Source: Pedobacter cryotolerans
Lineage (GTDB): Bacteria > Bacteroidota > Bacteroidia > Sphingobacteriales > Sphingobacteriaceae
Assembly (NCBI RefSeq): GCF_005116475.1
Contig: NZ_SWBO01000005.1
Span: 1 to 64,000 of the forward strand
Length of the DNA: 64,000 nt
Reading direction: 5' to 3'
Shown here: positions 9,653 through 18,909 of the stretch, piece by piece
Position numbering within the stretch: the stretch's first letter is position 1
Layout: each line of letters begins with the position of its first letter
The notes under the pieces: model-generated
The model's database searches: none
Told to the model about the DNA's origin: nothing
Seen by the model: only the letters and a program-made list of their open reading frames with translations
Translations under genes and position numbers: made by a program

Positions 9653-10362
9653 TATTTGCCCGGCTCTTCTAATAAATCTATAAATTCAATTGCGTCAGTT
9701 TCCATTTTAAGGATGATTTTTTCGACCATCATATTTAAAATGTGATACAACACATAAGCTATAATACCAATGATTAAACCAGTTGCTGAAGTAATCATTT
9801 TAGTATATAAACCACCAGAAATGGTTCCAATTTCAATAGCACCTTTAATAGATACATCATGAAAAATGGTAATTACACCAATAATTGTACCTACGAAACC
9901 AAGCATTGGCGCAATACCTGCAATGATACCCAAAACACCAATGTTTTTTTCCAATTTAGATACTTCTAATTTACCGGTATTTTCAATGGCGCCTTCAATA
10001 TCTTTTATTGGTCTGCCAATTCTTTTTAAACCTTTCTCCAACATTCTACCTAAAGGCGATTTTGCATTTTTACACAAAGCGATAGCATTGTCTAATCTGC
10101 CATCGTGTATGTTTTGTTTAATCTGAAACAATAGGTTAGATTCATCTTTAGATACTTTACGAATAGTTAAATAACGCTCGATAAATATAACCAAACCTAA
10201 AAAGGCCAATAATGCCAAAGGGACCATTACCCAGCCTCCAGCAAATAATAAATCTATAAAACGGAGTTCTTTAGGAGCTGTTGCAACAGTTGTGGCTGCA
10301 ACATTTGTAGAATCGATCATCTGGTTCACTGTGTCTTGAACTGCTAAAAGCAATGTATTCAT
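9652..10362 (-). CDS. MotA/TolQ/ExbB-family proton channel protein
   Basis: A 236-residue polytopic inner-membrane protein with three predicted helices: one near 40-65, and two in the conserved C-terminal block near 140-175 and 185-215, where GIAPMLGFVGTIIGVI is the family signature. It would form the proton channel with the ExbD-like protein. The N-terminal segment of about 35 residues before the first helix is longer than in TolQ. The gene lies 3 bp after the HU/SPOR gene and its last base overlaps the exbD start. Confidence 0.93.
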   Translation of the reverse strand: MNTLLLAVQDTVNQMIDSTNVAATTVATAPKELRFIDLLFAGGWVMVPLALLAFLGLVIFIERYLTIRKVSKDESNLLFQIKQNIHDGRLDNAIALCKNAKSPLGRMLEKGLKRIGRPIKDIEGAIENTGKLEVSKLEKNIGVLGIIAGIAPMLGFVGTIIGVITIFHDVSIKGAIEIGTISGGLYTKMITSATGLIIGIIAYVLYHILNMMVEKIILKMETDAIEFIDLLEEPGK

Positions 10363-10365
10363 GTG

Positions 10366-11604
10366 TTATTTTTTTGGTTTGATGGGCTGTATGTAAATTC
10401 CCTGGTTTTTTAAAATTACTCTTAAACTATCTCTATATAATTTTGCTTCGTATTCTGTTAAAAAAGTGCCTGCACTTATGTTAATCATAGTTTTAGACAA
10501 TTTTATCTTTTTAGCTTGAACACCTTCTTTAGCCAAATTTGCAATAATTCTATTGGCCTTTTTTTCTGTAGCTACAGCACTTACTAAAACTTCATAAGTG
10601 GTTACTGCGCTACTATCAATTTTTGGTTTGGTAATACTATCAGTGCTTAACTTAATCAAATCATTATTTTGAGCTAAACTATCAACAGCTATTGTATCTG
10701 TAAAATTTGTTACCGTATCTGCTAATACTGGAGTGATGGTTTGTTCCTGTTTATCTCCAAAATTTTTGTTGAAATAGTTATTAAAGAAATTCGGATTGAT
10801 GAAATAAACAATGGCTCCTAATGCAACAATAATTAAAAACGCAATTAAAAATTTCATAAAGAATGGTAAACCTTTTTTCGGTTCTTCCTCTTCAAATTCT
10901 GGTTGCTCTACAAAAACAGGTTTTTGTTTAACTTCAATATTTTCAACTTGCTCAGGTTTAGTTTCTTCCTCAACTGTTTCTATAACAGGAGGGTTTTCAT
11001 TTAAATGATGGTAGGTGGTAGGGTTATTTTTAAGCTCAGAAATCTCTTCATAAACCTCTTGTTCATCATTTAAAAGTACATTTTCTTCAACTTCAGTTTC
11101 TTGTCCAGGATTTTCTTCTTCTAATTTATTTTCCTCAACTATTTCTTCTAAAATATTTTCTTCAGCATTGCTGGATGAATGTGAAAATGTATTGTCAATT
11201 TCAATTTCGGTTACTTTTGGCAAACCATAATAATCGAACCCAATATCGTTGCCTTCTGTTGGAGTAAAGTTGATTTCGCCATTACTCAGTTTAAGTTTGC
11301 CTAAGTTAGCTAAATCAGCTTCTTGTTTATCGGTAAGGTCGGTTTGTATCCGCTCTGCGAACTCGCGGATATAATAATTAGCAGATTCTGTAGTAATATT
11401 TCTTTCTGAACTGATGTAATTCGCTAACTCTTCTTGTTCTTCTAAATCGGTAGTAAATGATAGTTTATAAGTTGGTGGTACAAAGGCATGTTGTGCTGTA
11501 TCGTATTTACCAGGCGATTTTTGTTTATAAAACGTTCCTAAGCCAGCAACACCAATGGTTTTACGGGTTTTTAAAAGTTCTATGAGGTATAGTAATATAT
11601 CCAT
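10366..11604 (-). CDS. HU-like (CCDC81-type) domain, membrane segment, SPOR domain protein
   Basis: The 412-residue protein has three parts. An N-terminal HU-like domain of the bacterial CCDC81 type covers about 1-130, a form found in Bacteroidota proteins. An acidic low-complexity linker leads to one membrane helix at about 251-271. A C-terminal SPOR-like domain covers about 330-405 and would bind denuded septal peptidoglycan glycans. The positive-inside rule places the HU-like part in the cytoplasm and the SPOR part in the periplasm. The open frame extends 12 codons further upstream, but the HU-like fold begins at MDILLYLIE, so I start at 11604. It sits between the barrel gene and exbB. Whether the HU-like part binds DNA or protein is unknown. 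Confidence 0.82.
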   Translation of the reverse strand: MDILLYLIELLKTRKTIGVAGLGTFYKQKSPGKYDTAQHAFVPPTYKLSFTTDLEEQEELANYISSERNITTESANYYIREFAERIQTDLTDKQEADLANLGKLKLSNGEINFTPTEGNDIGFDYYGLPKVTEIEIDNTFSHSSSNAEENILEEIVEENKLEEENPGQETEVEENVLLNDEQEVYEEISELKNNPTTYHHLNENPPVIETVEEETKPEQVENIEVKQKPVFVEQPEFEEEEPKKGLPFFMKFLIAFLIIVALGAIVYFINPNFFNNYFNKNFGDKQEQTITPVLADTVTNFTDTIAVDSLAQNNDLIKLSTDSITKPKIDSSAVTTYEVLVSAVATEKKANRIIANLAKEGVQAKKIKLSKTMINISAGTFLTEYEAKLYRDSLRVILKNQGIYIQPIKPKK

Positions 11605-11659
11605 TCTGGTAAAAATAAATTTTAATTCGGTACCAATCAATAATTAATTTATGAGCTCC

Positions 11660-13357
11660 TTAAAATGAGTAACTTAAACCACCAAAAATATTGATGCCAT
11701 TTTGCTGATAATATAAAAATCTGTTGTATTTAGTGTTTAAAATATTGTTGGCTTTTGCAAATACTGAAAACTTATTGTAGATTTTATAATCAGCTCCAAT
11801 GCCTAAGTCAACAAACCCTTTAACCGTTACAATTGTTTCTTTAGAAAAATCAGGGGTAGATGGATATAAACCTGCAACTTGAGGGTCTGCCACGTAAACT
11901 TTAGCTTTGCTATCATCTTGGATGGCTACACTTGCATTAAAGCTTAACTTGTTGTTGTAAGTATATGAAAAGTTTGAACTAACACGCAATTGAGGCTTAA
12001 AAAAGCTTTCATTCTCTACTGCCGGTTTGTAATCTTCCATAATCAAATTTCCTGTCCACTTTAAGTTATCGCTCACTTGTACCGATAACTCACCTTCTAA
12101 ACCTAATAACTTCATGGTTCCGAAATCATAAATTACATCAAATTTATTGAAGCTATTAAAATTGTTTACAAATAATGGCATATCAGTAATTCTTTTACTA
12201 TAGAATTTTGCTTTGTAACCAAAGCCCGGACCACCAGTACCTTTAATACCACCACTAATACTCAATTTTTCTACCGTATTTTGTATAGCTATATTTGCAT
12301 TTAAGAAAGGGTTTTCATCGGTAAATGATTTTAAACTATTTCTATTTACATCACCTTTAACCTCTCCAAAAATTTGTAAAAATTCAGGTATCAAGGTGAA
12401 ATCAGCAGTTACAGCAGGAAAAAATCTGGTGCTTGAAAATTCACCAAACTCTTGTACTAAATTTACACCAGCAGTAATTTTTACTCCATTTGCTTGCAAT
12501 TTGATATAAGGATTTAAGCGGAACAAGTTGTTTGAGATATTGGTATTGACATCTTTTGTGCTACCTAGTTCTAATGAACTGGCTAATCCTAAATTAAATT
12601 TGCTAATTCTTTTATTTAAGTAACCTGTAATGGTAACTGCATTTTCTTTAGCTTCAAACTTATCATTTAATAAATAGGCATTAATTTTTGCAGCATAGCT
12701 TAATGCATTTTCATCCGTAGTAAATTTGTTGATGGCTTCACCTTCAATTTCAAAAAAGTTGATGGCTTGCTTTTCTGGGGTAGGATTTAAAGTTGGATTT
12801 AAATCATCAATGCCATAAAAATACACACCATGTCTTTGAAAGTTCACACGGCCATTTAATGTTGCCTTATCTCCAATACTGCGGCCAAAAGCACTCAATT
12901 GCTGTGAGTTTTCATTCTGCATATTTAGTTTACCTTCTTGGCCAAAATGCCTAAAAAATGCACCAGCTTGTAAAGCCTGATCATTGCCTGTGCCTACATA
13001 AGCTTCAGCTAAAAATGTGCTCAGTGAACCTAATCCACCCTTCACATAATTGTTAACTAATTCAGCAGATTTTTCATCAGCCAATTGCTGTGCTTGTAAC
13101 TTTTGAATATCAGAATTAAGCGAAAGTCTACGATCGGTTACGATGTAATTAAACTTTGCTTTATAAGTACCTACATTATTTAAATCTGGACTTCTTCTTA
13201 GTTTAACCGCTTCGGCTAAAACGGGTTTGTAAGGTCTTATTACCTCAATTTCTTCAGTTACAATTTTCTCAGGTGGCTTAACCTCTTGTGCTTTCAGGGT
13301 TAAAGATCCAGCTGCTAAAAAGATAATGGTGCTATATATGGTTTTGTGTAATGTCAT
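11660..13357 (-). CDS. Outer-membrane beta-barrel protein (TonB-receptor-like, no plug)
   Basis: A 565-residue protein with a signal peptide ending at about 23 (LKAQ). A stretch of about 100 residues carrying a VIRPYKP motif is followed by alternating beta-strand sequence to the C-terminus, which ends in an aromatic residue (GGLSYSF) as outer-membrane barrels do. The last part, NKFSVFAKANNILNTKYN, resembles the final strands of TonB-dependent receptors. No plug domain is present and it is shorter than true receptors. It lies 6 bp after the TPR gene, which suggests the two proteins act together at the outer membrane. Confidence 0.8.
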   Translation of the reverse strand: MTLHKTIYSTIIFLAAGSLTLKAQEVKPPEKIVTEEIEVIRPYKPVLAEAVKLRRSPDLNNVGTYKAKFNYIVTDRRLSLNSDIQKLQAQQLADEKSAELVNNYVKGGLGSLSTFLAEAYVGTGNDQALQAGAFFRHFGQEGKLNMQNENSQQLSAFGRSIGDKATLNGRVNFQRHGVYFYGIDDLNPTLNPTPEKQAINFFEIEGEAINKFTTDENALSYAAKINAYLLNDKFEAKENAVTITGYLNKRISKFNLGLASSLELGSTKDVNTNISNNLFRLNPYIKLQANGVKITAGVNLVQEFGEFSSTRFFPAVTADFTLIPEFLQIFGEVKGDVNRNSLKSFTDENPFLNANIAIQNTVEKLSISGGIKGTGGPGFGYKAKFYSKRITDMPLFVNNFNSFNKFDVIYDFGTMKLLGLEGELSVQVSDNLKWTGNLIMEDYKPAVENESFFKPQLRVSSNFSYTYNNKLSFNASVAIQDDSKAKVYVADPQVAGLYPSTPDFSKETIVTVKGFVDLGIGADYKIYNKFSVFAKANNILNTKYNRFLYYQQNGINIFGGLSYSF

Positions 13358-13363
13358 TTGTGC

Positions 13364-16300
13364 TTAGTTAATTTTTGCTAATTTTTCTTTTGCAGTAGGA
13401 AGGATATCATCATTGCCTTCATAGTTATCGATAACGCTTAATAGCGTACTTTTTGCTTGAAGTCTATCTTTTAAAGCCAAGTAGTTATCTGATAATAGAA
13501 TGAATGATTTAGCCACCCAATAATCATAAGAAGGCATATTATTAATTAAATCGAAACAGGTTTTTTGTGAAGTTTTATAATCGCCTTTGGCATATTGTAT
13601 AGCCGCCAAATTGTACTTTGCTTCTGCAGCTGCCAAAGTTTTTGTTTTAGCTACAACGTTGTTAAAAGATTTAATTGCCTGTGTAGTATCAGCTTTTATT
13701 AAAGAAGCTTTACCAATGTATAAATCAGCACTATTTTTTTCTTCTTCAGATGCCTTATCAGATGTTTTGATGATTTCAGCATACTTACTCATGTCATCGG
13801 CCATGCCCAAAGCATTGTAAGCTTTTAGCAAATTATTAATAGCGTAGGTATAGTGAACTTTATAATCTGCTGTAGTTTCTAATCTTTTCAAATAAACAAT
13901 AGCTTCATTATATTTTTTTTCCTCCATTAAAACTTTAGATACGCTGATTAATGAACGTTCTGTATAATCGCTTGTCCAATCGTTTAAAATGTAGTCATAG
14001 TCAGGTATTGCTTCCGCAGAGCGACCTAATTTTACTAGAGATTCAGCTCTTATAAACTTAGCTTCTTTATCGTGTATGGCTTTTGGGAATTTATCAAAAT
14101 AGGCATTGATTGCTTCATAAGCACCTTTTGCATCACCTTGTAAATACCTGTTATTAGCGGCCTGAAAAACAATGTTGTCTTGCTCGCTCATCGAATAATT
14201 ACCTAACGGAGTTGTACCAGCATAAGCAATAAATCCATTGGCATCACCTTTGTCAATGTAAATATTTTTGATAGATTCTAGCGCTTGCTTTGCTTCTGGA
14301 GAACTTGCATAATCTCTAATCACTTTTTTAAATGATTCTAATGCCATTTCATCTTGGTCTTGATTGTATTGAACTAAACCAATGGTAACTAAGGCACGAG
14401 GAACATAACTACTACGCGGATATTTTGCAACTAAATCAACTAAATCTGATTTAGATTTATCGAAATCACCTTTATTGAAATAAGTATAAGCCGTTTCAAA
14501 GCCAGCATCATCAGCATAGTTTGAGGCAGGAAATTTGTTCAACAAGTTTTGCATGGTGGTAATTTTAGCATCATCTTGTTTCTCTAATCCTTGGATCATT
14601 CCACGTTGAAACAATGCATAATCTTCGCCAGTTAATTTACCGTTGATGATTTTGTTATAGTAAACCATTGCATCTCTATAATTTTTATTTACAAAGTAGG
14701 CATCCGCAAGGCGGATGGTTGCATCAGTTACTGTTTTGGCATCTTTATCATTGCCACTTAAAAATTTTTCGAAGTAGTTTGCTGCCTTAGTATATTTTTC
14801 ATCTTCAAAAGCGGCATAACCCAAAGCATAATTTGCGAAATTATATACCTCTGTTTTTTGTGCAGCAGGCATTGTTAAAAATTGCTCGAAGGTTTTAACA
14901 GCTTCGCCATATTTGCGCAATTCATACATCGATTCGGCCATCCAATAAATTCCTAAAGCGTGTATTTCGCTATCTTCTGGGAAATTACCCGAACGTAAAA
15001 ACATTGATAAAGCATTAGGAAAAGCTCGTTCGTTATAATATTCTAAGCCCCGGAAATAGGTAGCTTTTTGATAAGCTTCTTTTGCTTCTGGTGTTTTGTT
15101 TGGCAGAGGTTCTAAAATATCAATAGCAGTTTGATAATTTTTACTTGTTAATAAAATCTCACCTTGCAAAACTCTAGCCTCTGTTAGTTTTCTTGAAGAT
15201 GGGAATTGTTTGATAAAGCCTTGAACCGACTCTAAAGCTTGTGCGTTAAAATCTAACTCATAACTTAATCTGGTATAGCTTAACCAAGCCTCTTCTTGTA
15301 TAATTTTATCAAAATCTAATCTTGATGCTCTAAAAAAAGCGCTTCTCGCTTTTTCTTTGTTGTTCAATTTTAATGATGCTCTACCAAGTGTGTACATACC
15401 ATTTTGCAAATACACATCGTCAGAATTTAACTTTTCTAATACAGGTACAGCCTCTTTATACTTTTCATTTTGGAATAGTGAGTAGCCATATTGGTAAATA
15501 AATAAGTTGTTTTTAGTTTGATTTTTATCTTTTGCGTAGAACTCTGCGAAGTATTTTTCAGCATTTTTATATTCTGCTTTTGCGAAAAATGAAGCAGCCA
15601 CCAAACTTAACATTTCAGGCTCAAACTGTTGTTTAGTTTTAGCCATTGCTGGTAAGGCATAATCAATTACATCATCGTAACGCTCATCTAAATAATACAT
15701 TGAGGTGATGTAATAAGGATAACTAGCCTCGTAAGTAGGAGAGCCTTTTAGCTTCTCTAAGTTTGATAGCGCTGTTTTATATTCTTTATTTAGGTAATTG
15801 ATGTAAGCAAAGTAATATGTTGCACCTTCTTTAAACTTAGTATCTTCTTTTTTGGCAGCTTCAAATAATGGCTCAGCTTTTTCGTAATCTTTTAACAGAA
15901 AGTACGAATAACCTTGTTTAAATTGATATTCAACTCTTTCTTTTTGCGAAAGTGAAGTTGGTTCTGTTTTTTCGAACCATTCTAAAGCTTTTGTATAGTT
16001 CTTTTGTGCGAAGTAAGATTTACCAACATGAAAATAGGCCAATTTAGTATTCGGATTTAAAGGATATTCTCTTATAAAATCCATAAATAGGTTTTCTGCA
16101 TCGTCATTACCCAACTCTAGTGCACAAACTGCAGCATAAAACTTAGCATTCTCTTTTATTAATGATAACTCGGCGTTGCTTTCTTGTTGTTTGCTAGCTT
16201 TATTTCTGGCTTGTTCTACAATTTTAAATTGTTGTGATGCTGCTGCGTATTTCTCATGTTGAAGCAGTTCTAAACCGGTTTGATAATTTTTATTTAGTGT

Positions 16301-16381
16301 TACTAAGGGACTAATTTGGGCAAAACTAGCGGTAATACCGCCGACTAAAAAGAGGGGAACTAATAGAAATTTCTTCTGCAT
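13364..16381 (-). CDS. Large secreted tetratricopeptide-repeat protein
   Basis: A protein of about 1005 residues with a signal peptide (FLVGGITASFAQ) followed almost wholly by TPR-type helical repeats, many with the pattern Y-x-x-A-x-x-x-F/Y-x-x. TPR arrays act as scaffolds for protein binding; the likely place is the periplasm. It is the first gene of the operon that continues through the barrel, HU/SPOR, ExbB, ExbD and TonB-like genes to folC. The frame is open to a TTG at 16390, but that codon falls in catatttg, one base off the -7 promoter consensus, so ATG 16381 is preferred. Confidence 0.85.
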   Translation of the reverse strand: MQKKFLLVPLFLVGGITASFAQISPLVTLNKNYQTGLELLQHEKYAAASQQFKIVEQARNKASKQQESNAELSLIKENAKFYAAVCALELGNDDAENLFMDFIREYPLNPNTKLAYFHVGKSYFAQKNYTKALEWFEKTEPTSLSQKERVEYQFKQGYSYFLLKDYEKAEPLFEAAKKEDTKFKEGATYYFAYINYLNKEYKTALSNLEKLKGSPTYEASYPYYITSMYYLDERYDDVIDYALPAMAKTKQQFEPEMLSLVAASFFAKAEYKNAEKYFAEFYAKDKNQTKNNLFIYQYGYSLFQNEKYKEAVPVLEKLNSDDVYLQNGMYTLGRASLKLNNKEKARSAFFRASRLDFDKIIQEEAWLSYTRLSYELDFNAQALESVQGFIKQFPSSRKLTEARVLQGEILLTSKNYQTAIDILEPLPNKTPEAKEAYQKATYFRGLEYYNERAFPNALSMFLRSGNFPEDSEIHALGIYWMAESMYELRKYGEAVKTFEQFLTMPAAQKTEVYNFANYALGYAAFEDEKYTKAANYFEKFLSGNDKDAKTVTDATIRLADAYFVNKNYRDAMVYYNKIINGKLTGEDYALFQRGMIQGLEKQDDAKITTMQNLLNKFPASNYADDAGFETAYTYFNKGDFDKSKSDLVDLVAKYPRSSYVPRALVTIGLVQYNQDQDEMALESFKKVIRDYASSPEAKQALESIKNIYIDKGDANGFIAYAGTTPLGNYSMSEQDNIVFQAANNRYLQGDAKGAYEAINAYFDKFPKAIHDKEAKFIRAESLVKLGRSAEAIPDYDYILNDWTSDYTERSLISVSKVLMEEKKYNEAIVYLKRLETTADYKVHYTYAINNLLKAYNALGMADDMSKYAEIIKTSDKASEEEKNSADLYIGKASLIKADTTQAIKSFNNVVAKTKTLAAAEAKYNLAAIQYAKGDYKTSQKTCFDLINNMPSYDYWVAKSFILLSDNYLALKDRLQAKSTLLSVIDNYEGNDDILPTAKEKLAKIN

Positions 16382-16520
16382 AGGTTTCAAATATGGTTGG
16401 TACTAAATTAGAAATAGTAACAATGCTTATCAACATAAGTAACTAACATGTGTTGATAACACAGTTTTAACGATTGGATTTTGGAAATGTTGTTAAAGAT
16501 TAGAAAAGTATTAGAAACGC

Positions 16521-17453
16521 TTAATCGTTTTGACTAGCTAACAAATAAAGCACAGCCATTCTAACTGCTACTCCATTTTCTACTTGTTCTAAAATAATAG
16601 ATTGTTTGCTGTCGGCAACATCGCTTGTAATTTCTACACCACGGTTAATTGGACCAGGATGCATAACGACAATCTCTTTGTCGAGGTTATCTAGAATTTG
16701 TTTGTTTAAGCCATACATCATGGCGTATTCCCGTTGCGTTGGGAAGTATTTAATGTCTTGCCTTTCTAACTGAATACGCAGCATATTTGCTACATCACAC
16801 CAGTTCAAGGCCTTTTTTAAATCGTGTTCTACTTTAACACCTAAGCTTGCAATGTGTCTTGGTATTAGTGTTGTTGGTCCGCAAACCATAACTTCTGCAC
16901 CTAATTTTTGCAGGCATAAGATATTAGAAATTGCAACTCTTGAATGTAAGATATCGCCAACAATAACTACTTTTTTACCAGCAACATCGCCTAATTTCTG
17001 ACGAATAGAAAAAGCATCTAACAAAGCTTGTGTTGGATGTTCATGAGCACCATCGCCAGCGTTAACAATTTGAGCTTTAATATGCTTACTTAAAAACTGA
17101 CCAGCACCAGCATAAGGATGACGCATCACAACCATGTCAACCTTCATTGCTAAAATGTTGTTAACGGTGTCAATTAAGGTTTCACCTTTGCTAACAGATG
17201 ATGATGAAGCTGCAAAATTTACCACATCAGCAGATAATCTTTTTTCAGCAAGTTCAAATGAAAGTTTTGTACGAGTAGAGTTTTCGAAAAATATATTCGC
17301 AATGGTAATGTCTCTTAACGATGGAACCTTTTTTATCGGCCTGTTAATTACATCTTTAAAGTTATCGGCAGTTTCCAAAATCAATTCAATATCATTCAGG
17401 TTAATATCTTTAATGCCTAAAAGATGTCTAGTTGATAGTTTTTCTGCTGCCAT
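16521..17453 (-). CDS. pyrB: Aspartate carbamoyltransferase catalytic chain
   Basis: Makes N-carbamoyl-L-aspartate from carbamoyl phosphate and aspartate, the first committed step of pyrimidine synthesis. The 310-residue protein has the carbamoyl phosphate site S-T-R-T at 59-62 and the downstream HPTQALLD motif. It starts 7 bp after pyrR and is surely co-transcribed with it. No gene for a regulatory chain (pyrI) follows, so the enzyme is probably of the unregulated trimeric type controlled at the level of expression. Confidence 0.96.
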   Translation of the reverse strand: MAAEKLSTRHLLGIKDINLNDIELILETADNFKDVINRPIKKVPSLRDITIANIFFENSTRTKLSFELAEKRLSADVVNFAASSSSVSKGETLIDTVNNILAMKVDMVVMRHPYAGAGQFLSKHIKAQIVNAGDGAHEHPTQALLDAFSIRQKLGDVAGKKVVIVGDILHSRVAISNILCLQKLGAEVMVCGPTTLIPRHIASLGVKVEHDLKKALNWCDVANMLRIQLERQDIKYFPTQREYAMMYGLNKQILDNLDKEIVVMHPGPINRGVEITSDVADSKQSIILEQVENGVAVRMAVLYLLASQND

Positions 17454-17460
17454 TTTTTTC

Positions 17461-18006
17461 TTATTGCTTATCTGATAATAAAACTACTTTGTCTTCTCCT
17501 TCTTGCTCTTTCCAGCTTACTTTTACTTTTTGCGAATCAACACAATCAACCTGCTGGCCAATATAGTTGGGTTCAATAGGTAAATGTCTGCTAAATCTTC
17601 GGTCAATTAACACCATTAACTCTACTTTTTCAGGTCTTCCGTAAGCTAACAATGCATCCATAGCCGATCGTATAGTGCGTCCGGTCCATAAAACATCATC
17701 AATCAAGATTACTTGTTTGCCTTCAATAATAAAGTCAATTGTATTACTGCTAGCGGTAACCAAACCATCTTTTCTTCTAAAATCATCCCTAAAAAAAGTA
17801 ATATCTAAATGTCCTTTTTGGATAGATTTTGTTTTTAAAATTTCAGAAAGTTCTTGGTGTACGCGATCTGCGAAATAAATTCCTCTAGGTTGGATGCCTA
17901 TTAATACTGTATTCTTAAAATCGGTATGATTCTCAATTAATTGATGACAAAGTCGCTTAATTGTAATTTGAAATTTTTTACCGTCTAGGAGGGTTCTCTT
18001 CTGCAT
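17461..18006 (-). CDS. pyrR: PyrR regulator / uracil phosphoribosyltransferase
   Basis: The 181-residue protein has the PRPP-binding motif VILIDDVLWTGRTIRSA at about 99-115 and the PyrR-type layout. PyrR proteins sense UMP, bind pyr mRNA leaders in Gram-positive bacteria, and also convert uracil and PRPP to UMP. It heads a pyrR-pyrB unit. The promoter box lies only 15 bp before the start codon, so there is no room for a classic PyrR attenuator in its own leader. Enzyme function is therefore more secure than RNA-binding regulation here. Confidence 0.93.
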   Translation of the reverse strand: MQKRTLLDGKKFQITIKRLCHQLIENHTDFKNTVLIGIQPRGIYFADRVHQELSEILKTKSIQKGHLDITFFRDDFRRKDGLVTASSNTIDFIIEGKQVILIDDVLWTGRTIRSAMDALLAYGRPEKVELMVLIDRRFSRHLPIEPNYIGQQVDCVDSQKVKVSWKEQEGEDKVVLLSDKQ

Positions 18007-18021
18007 TTAACAAGGATTGAG

Positions 18022-18029
18022 CAAATATA
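18022..18029 (-). promoter_or_regulatory. -7 promoter box for pyrR-pyrB
   Basis: The minus strand reads tatatttg, a full match to TAnnTTTG, 15 bp before the pyrR ATG. The expected transcript leader is around 10 bases. Confidence 0.65.
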
Positions 18030-18078
18030 GGTAAATGTTTTAATGTTGTAAAGTTGAAATGTTGGAATTTGCAATTCG

Positions 18079-18909
18079 TTAAGCCATCACCTTTTGTAAT
18101 AGTGATTTAAATTCATCTTTAATTAAACTTGTAACTGCACCAACTTTGCCATCTCCTACATCTTTACCATCAATATTTAAAATGGGCATTACATTTTTAG
18201 TAGAGCTGGTAATAAAGGCTTCATCAGCATTTTTAACATCATCTAGTGTAAAATCTTCGGCTAAAATTTTATAGCCATCTATATTAAAGTTTAAAATTTT
18301 ACTACGTGTAATTCCCCATAAAATGGATGTTTTAGGTGTGCTAATTGTTTTGCCTTTAACCATAAAAAAGTTTGCTCTTGGGCATTCTCTAACTGAGCCA
18401 TCCTGGTGGTAAAGGATATCATCAGCCAATTGTTGTTTTACCAAAGGTTGCAAACGGATGGCTTGTAAATAATCTATCGTTTTAACGTTGGCTAATTGTC
18501 GCTGATGGTTGTAAGTAATTAAACGCATTCCTCTATCAAAACTAGTTTCATCAAGTTTAAAAGGAGTTTGCGTAATAATTAGGTTCGGTTCAGCCATTAA
18601 ATAACCATCTGCAGAAAATCCTCCGGTAAGTATAATTTTTAAACCTGAATTTGGAAGGTTGTTTCCTTCCATTAAATCGTTTATCGCTTTAAATAAATTC
18701 TCCTTGCTGTAGGGAACAGTGATATTTAATTCTTTTGCAGAATTATAAAATCTGTTAAAATGATCTTCAATAAAGATAGGTTTGCCGTTAATGGTTTTTA
18801 AAAAATCAAAAATACCAAAACCTCTTTGTACTGATAAATCTGAAACATGGATTTTAGCTTCTTCTTCTAAAAATAACTGATTGTTGATGGAGATAAATTT
18901 AGCTTTCAT
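18079..18909 (-). CDS. Class IV aminotransferase (D-amino acid / branched-chain type)
   Basis: A 276-residue PLP enzyme of fold type IV. The RGFGIFDFLKT motif near the N-terminus and the ANVKTIDYLQA motif, whose Lys would bind PLP, mark the family, which includes D-alanine transaminase, branched-chain transaminase and aminodeoxychorismate lyase. The exact substrate cannot be settled from sequence. Its start codon overlaps by one base the stop of the upstream peptidase gene, so the two are translated as a unit. A second class IV enzyme is coded at 62047-62886. Confidence 0.88.
   Translation of the reverse strand: MKAKFISINNQLFLEEEAKIHVSDLSVQRGFGIFDFLKTINGKPIFIEDHFNRFYNSAKELNITVPYSKENLFKAINDLMEGNNLPNSGLKIILTGGFSADGYLMAEPNLIITQTPFKLDETSFDRGMRLITYNHQRQLANVKTIDYLQAIRLQPLVKQQLADDILYHQDGSVRECPRANFFMVKGKTISTPKTSILWGITRSKILNFNIDGYKILAEDFTLDDVKNADEAFITSSTKNVMPILNIDGKDVGDGKVGAVTSLIKDEFKSLLQKVMA

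Noticed and set aside
17134..17475. 113-codon open frame opposite pyrB
   Set aside because: Shadow of pyrB, including the conserved carbamoyl phosphate site.
18007..18078. PyrR-binding attenuator before pyrR
   Set aside because: I looked for a hairpin and loop in the gap; the promoter box leaves a leader of about 10 bases and no such structure is visible.
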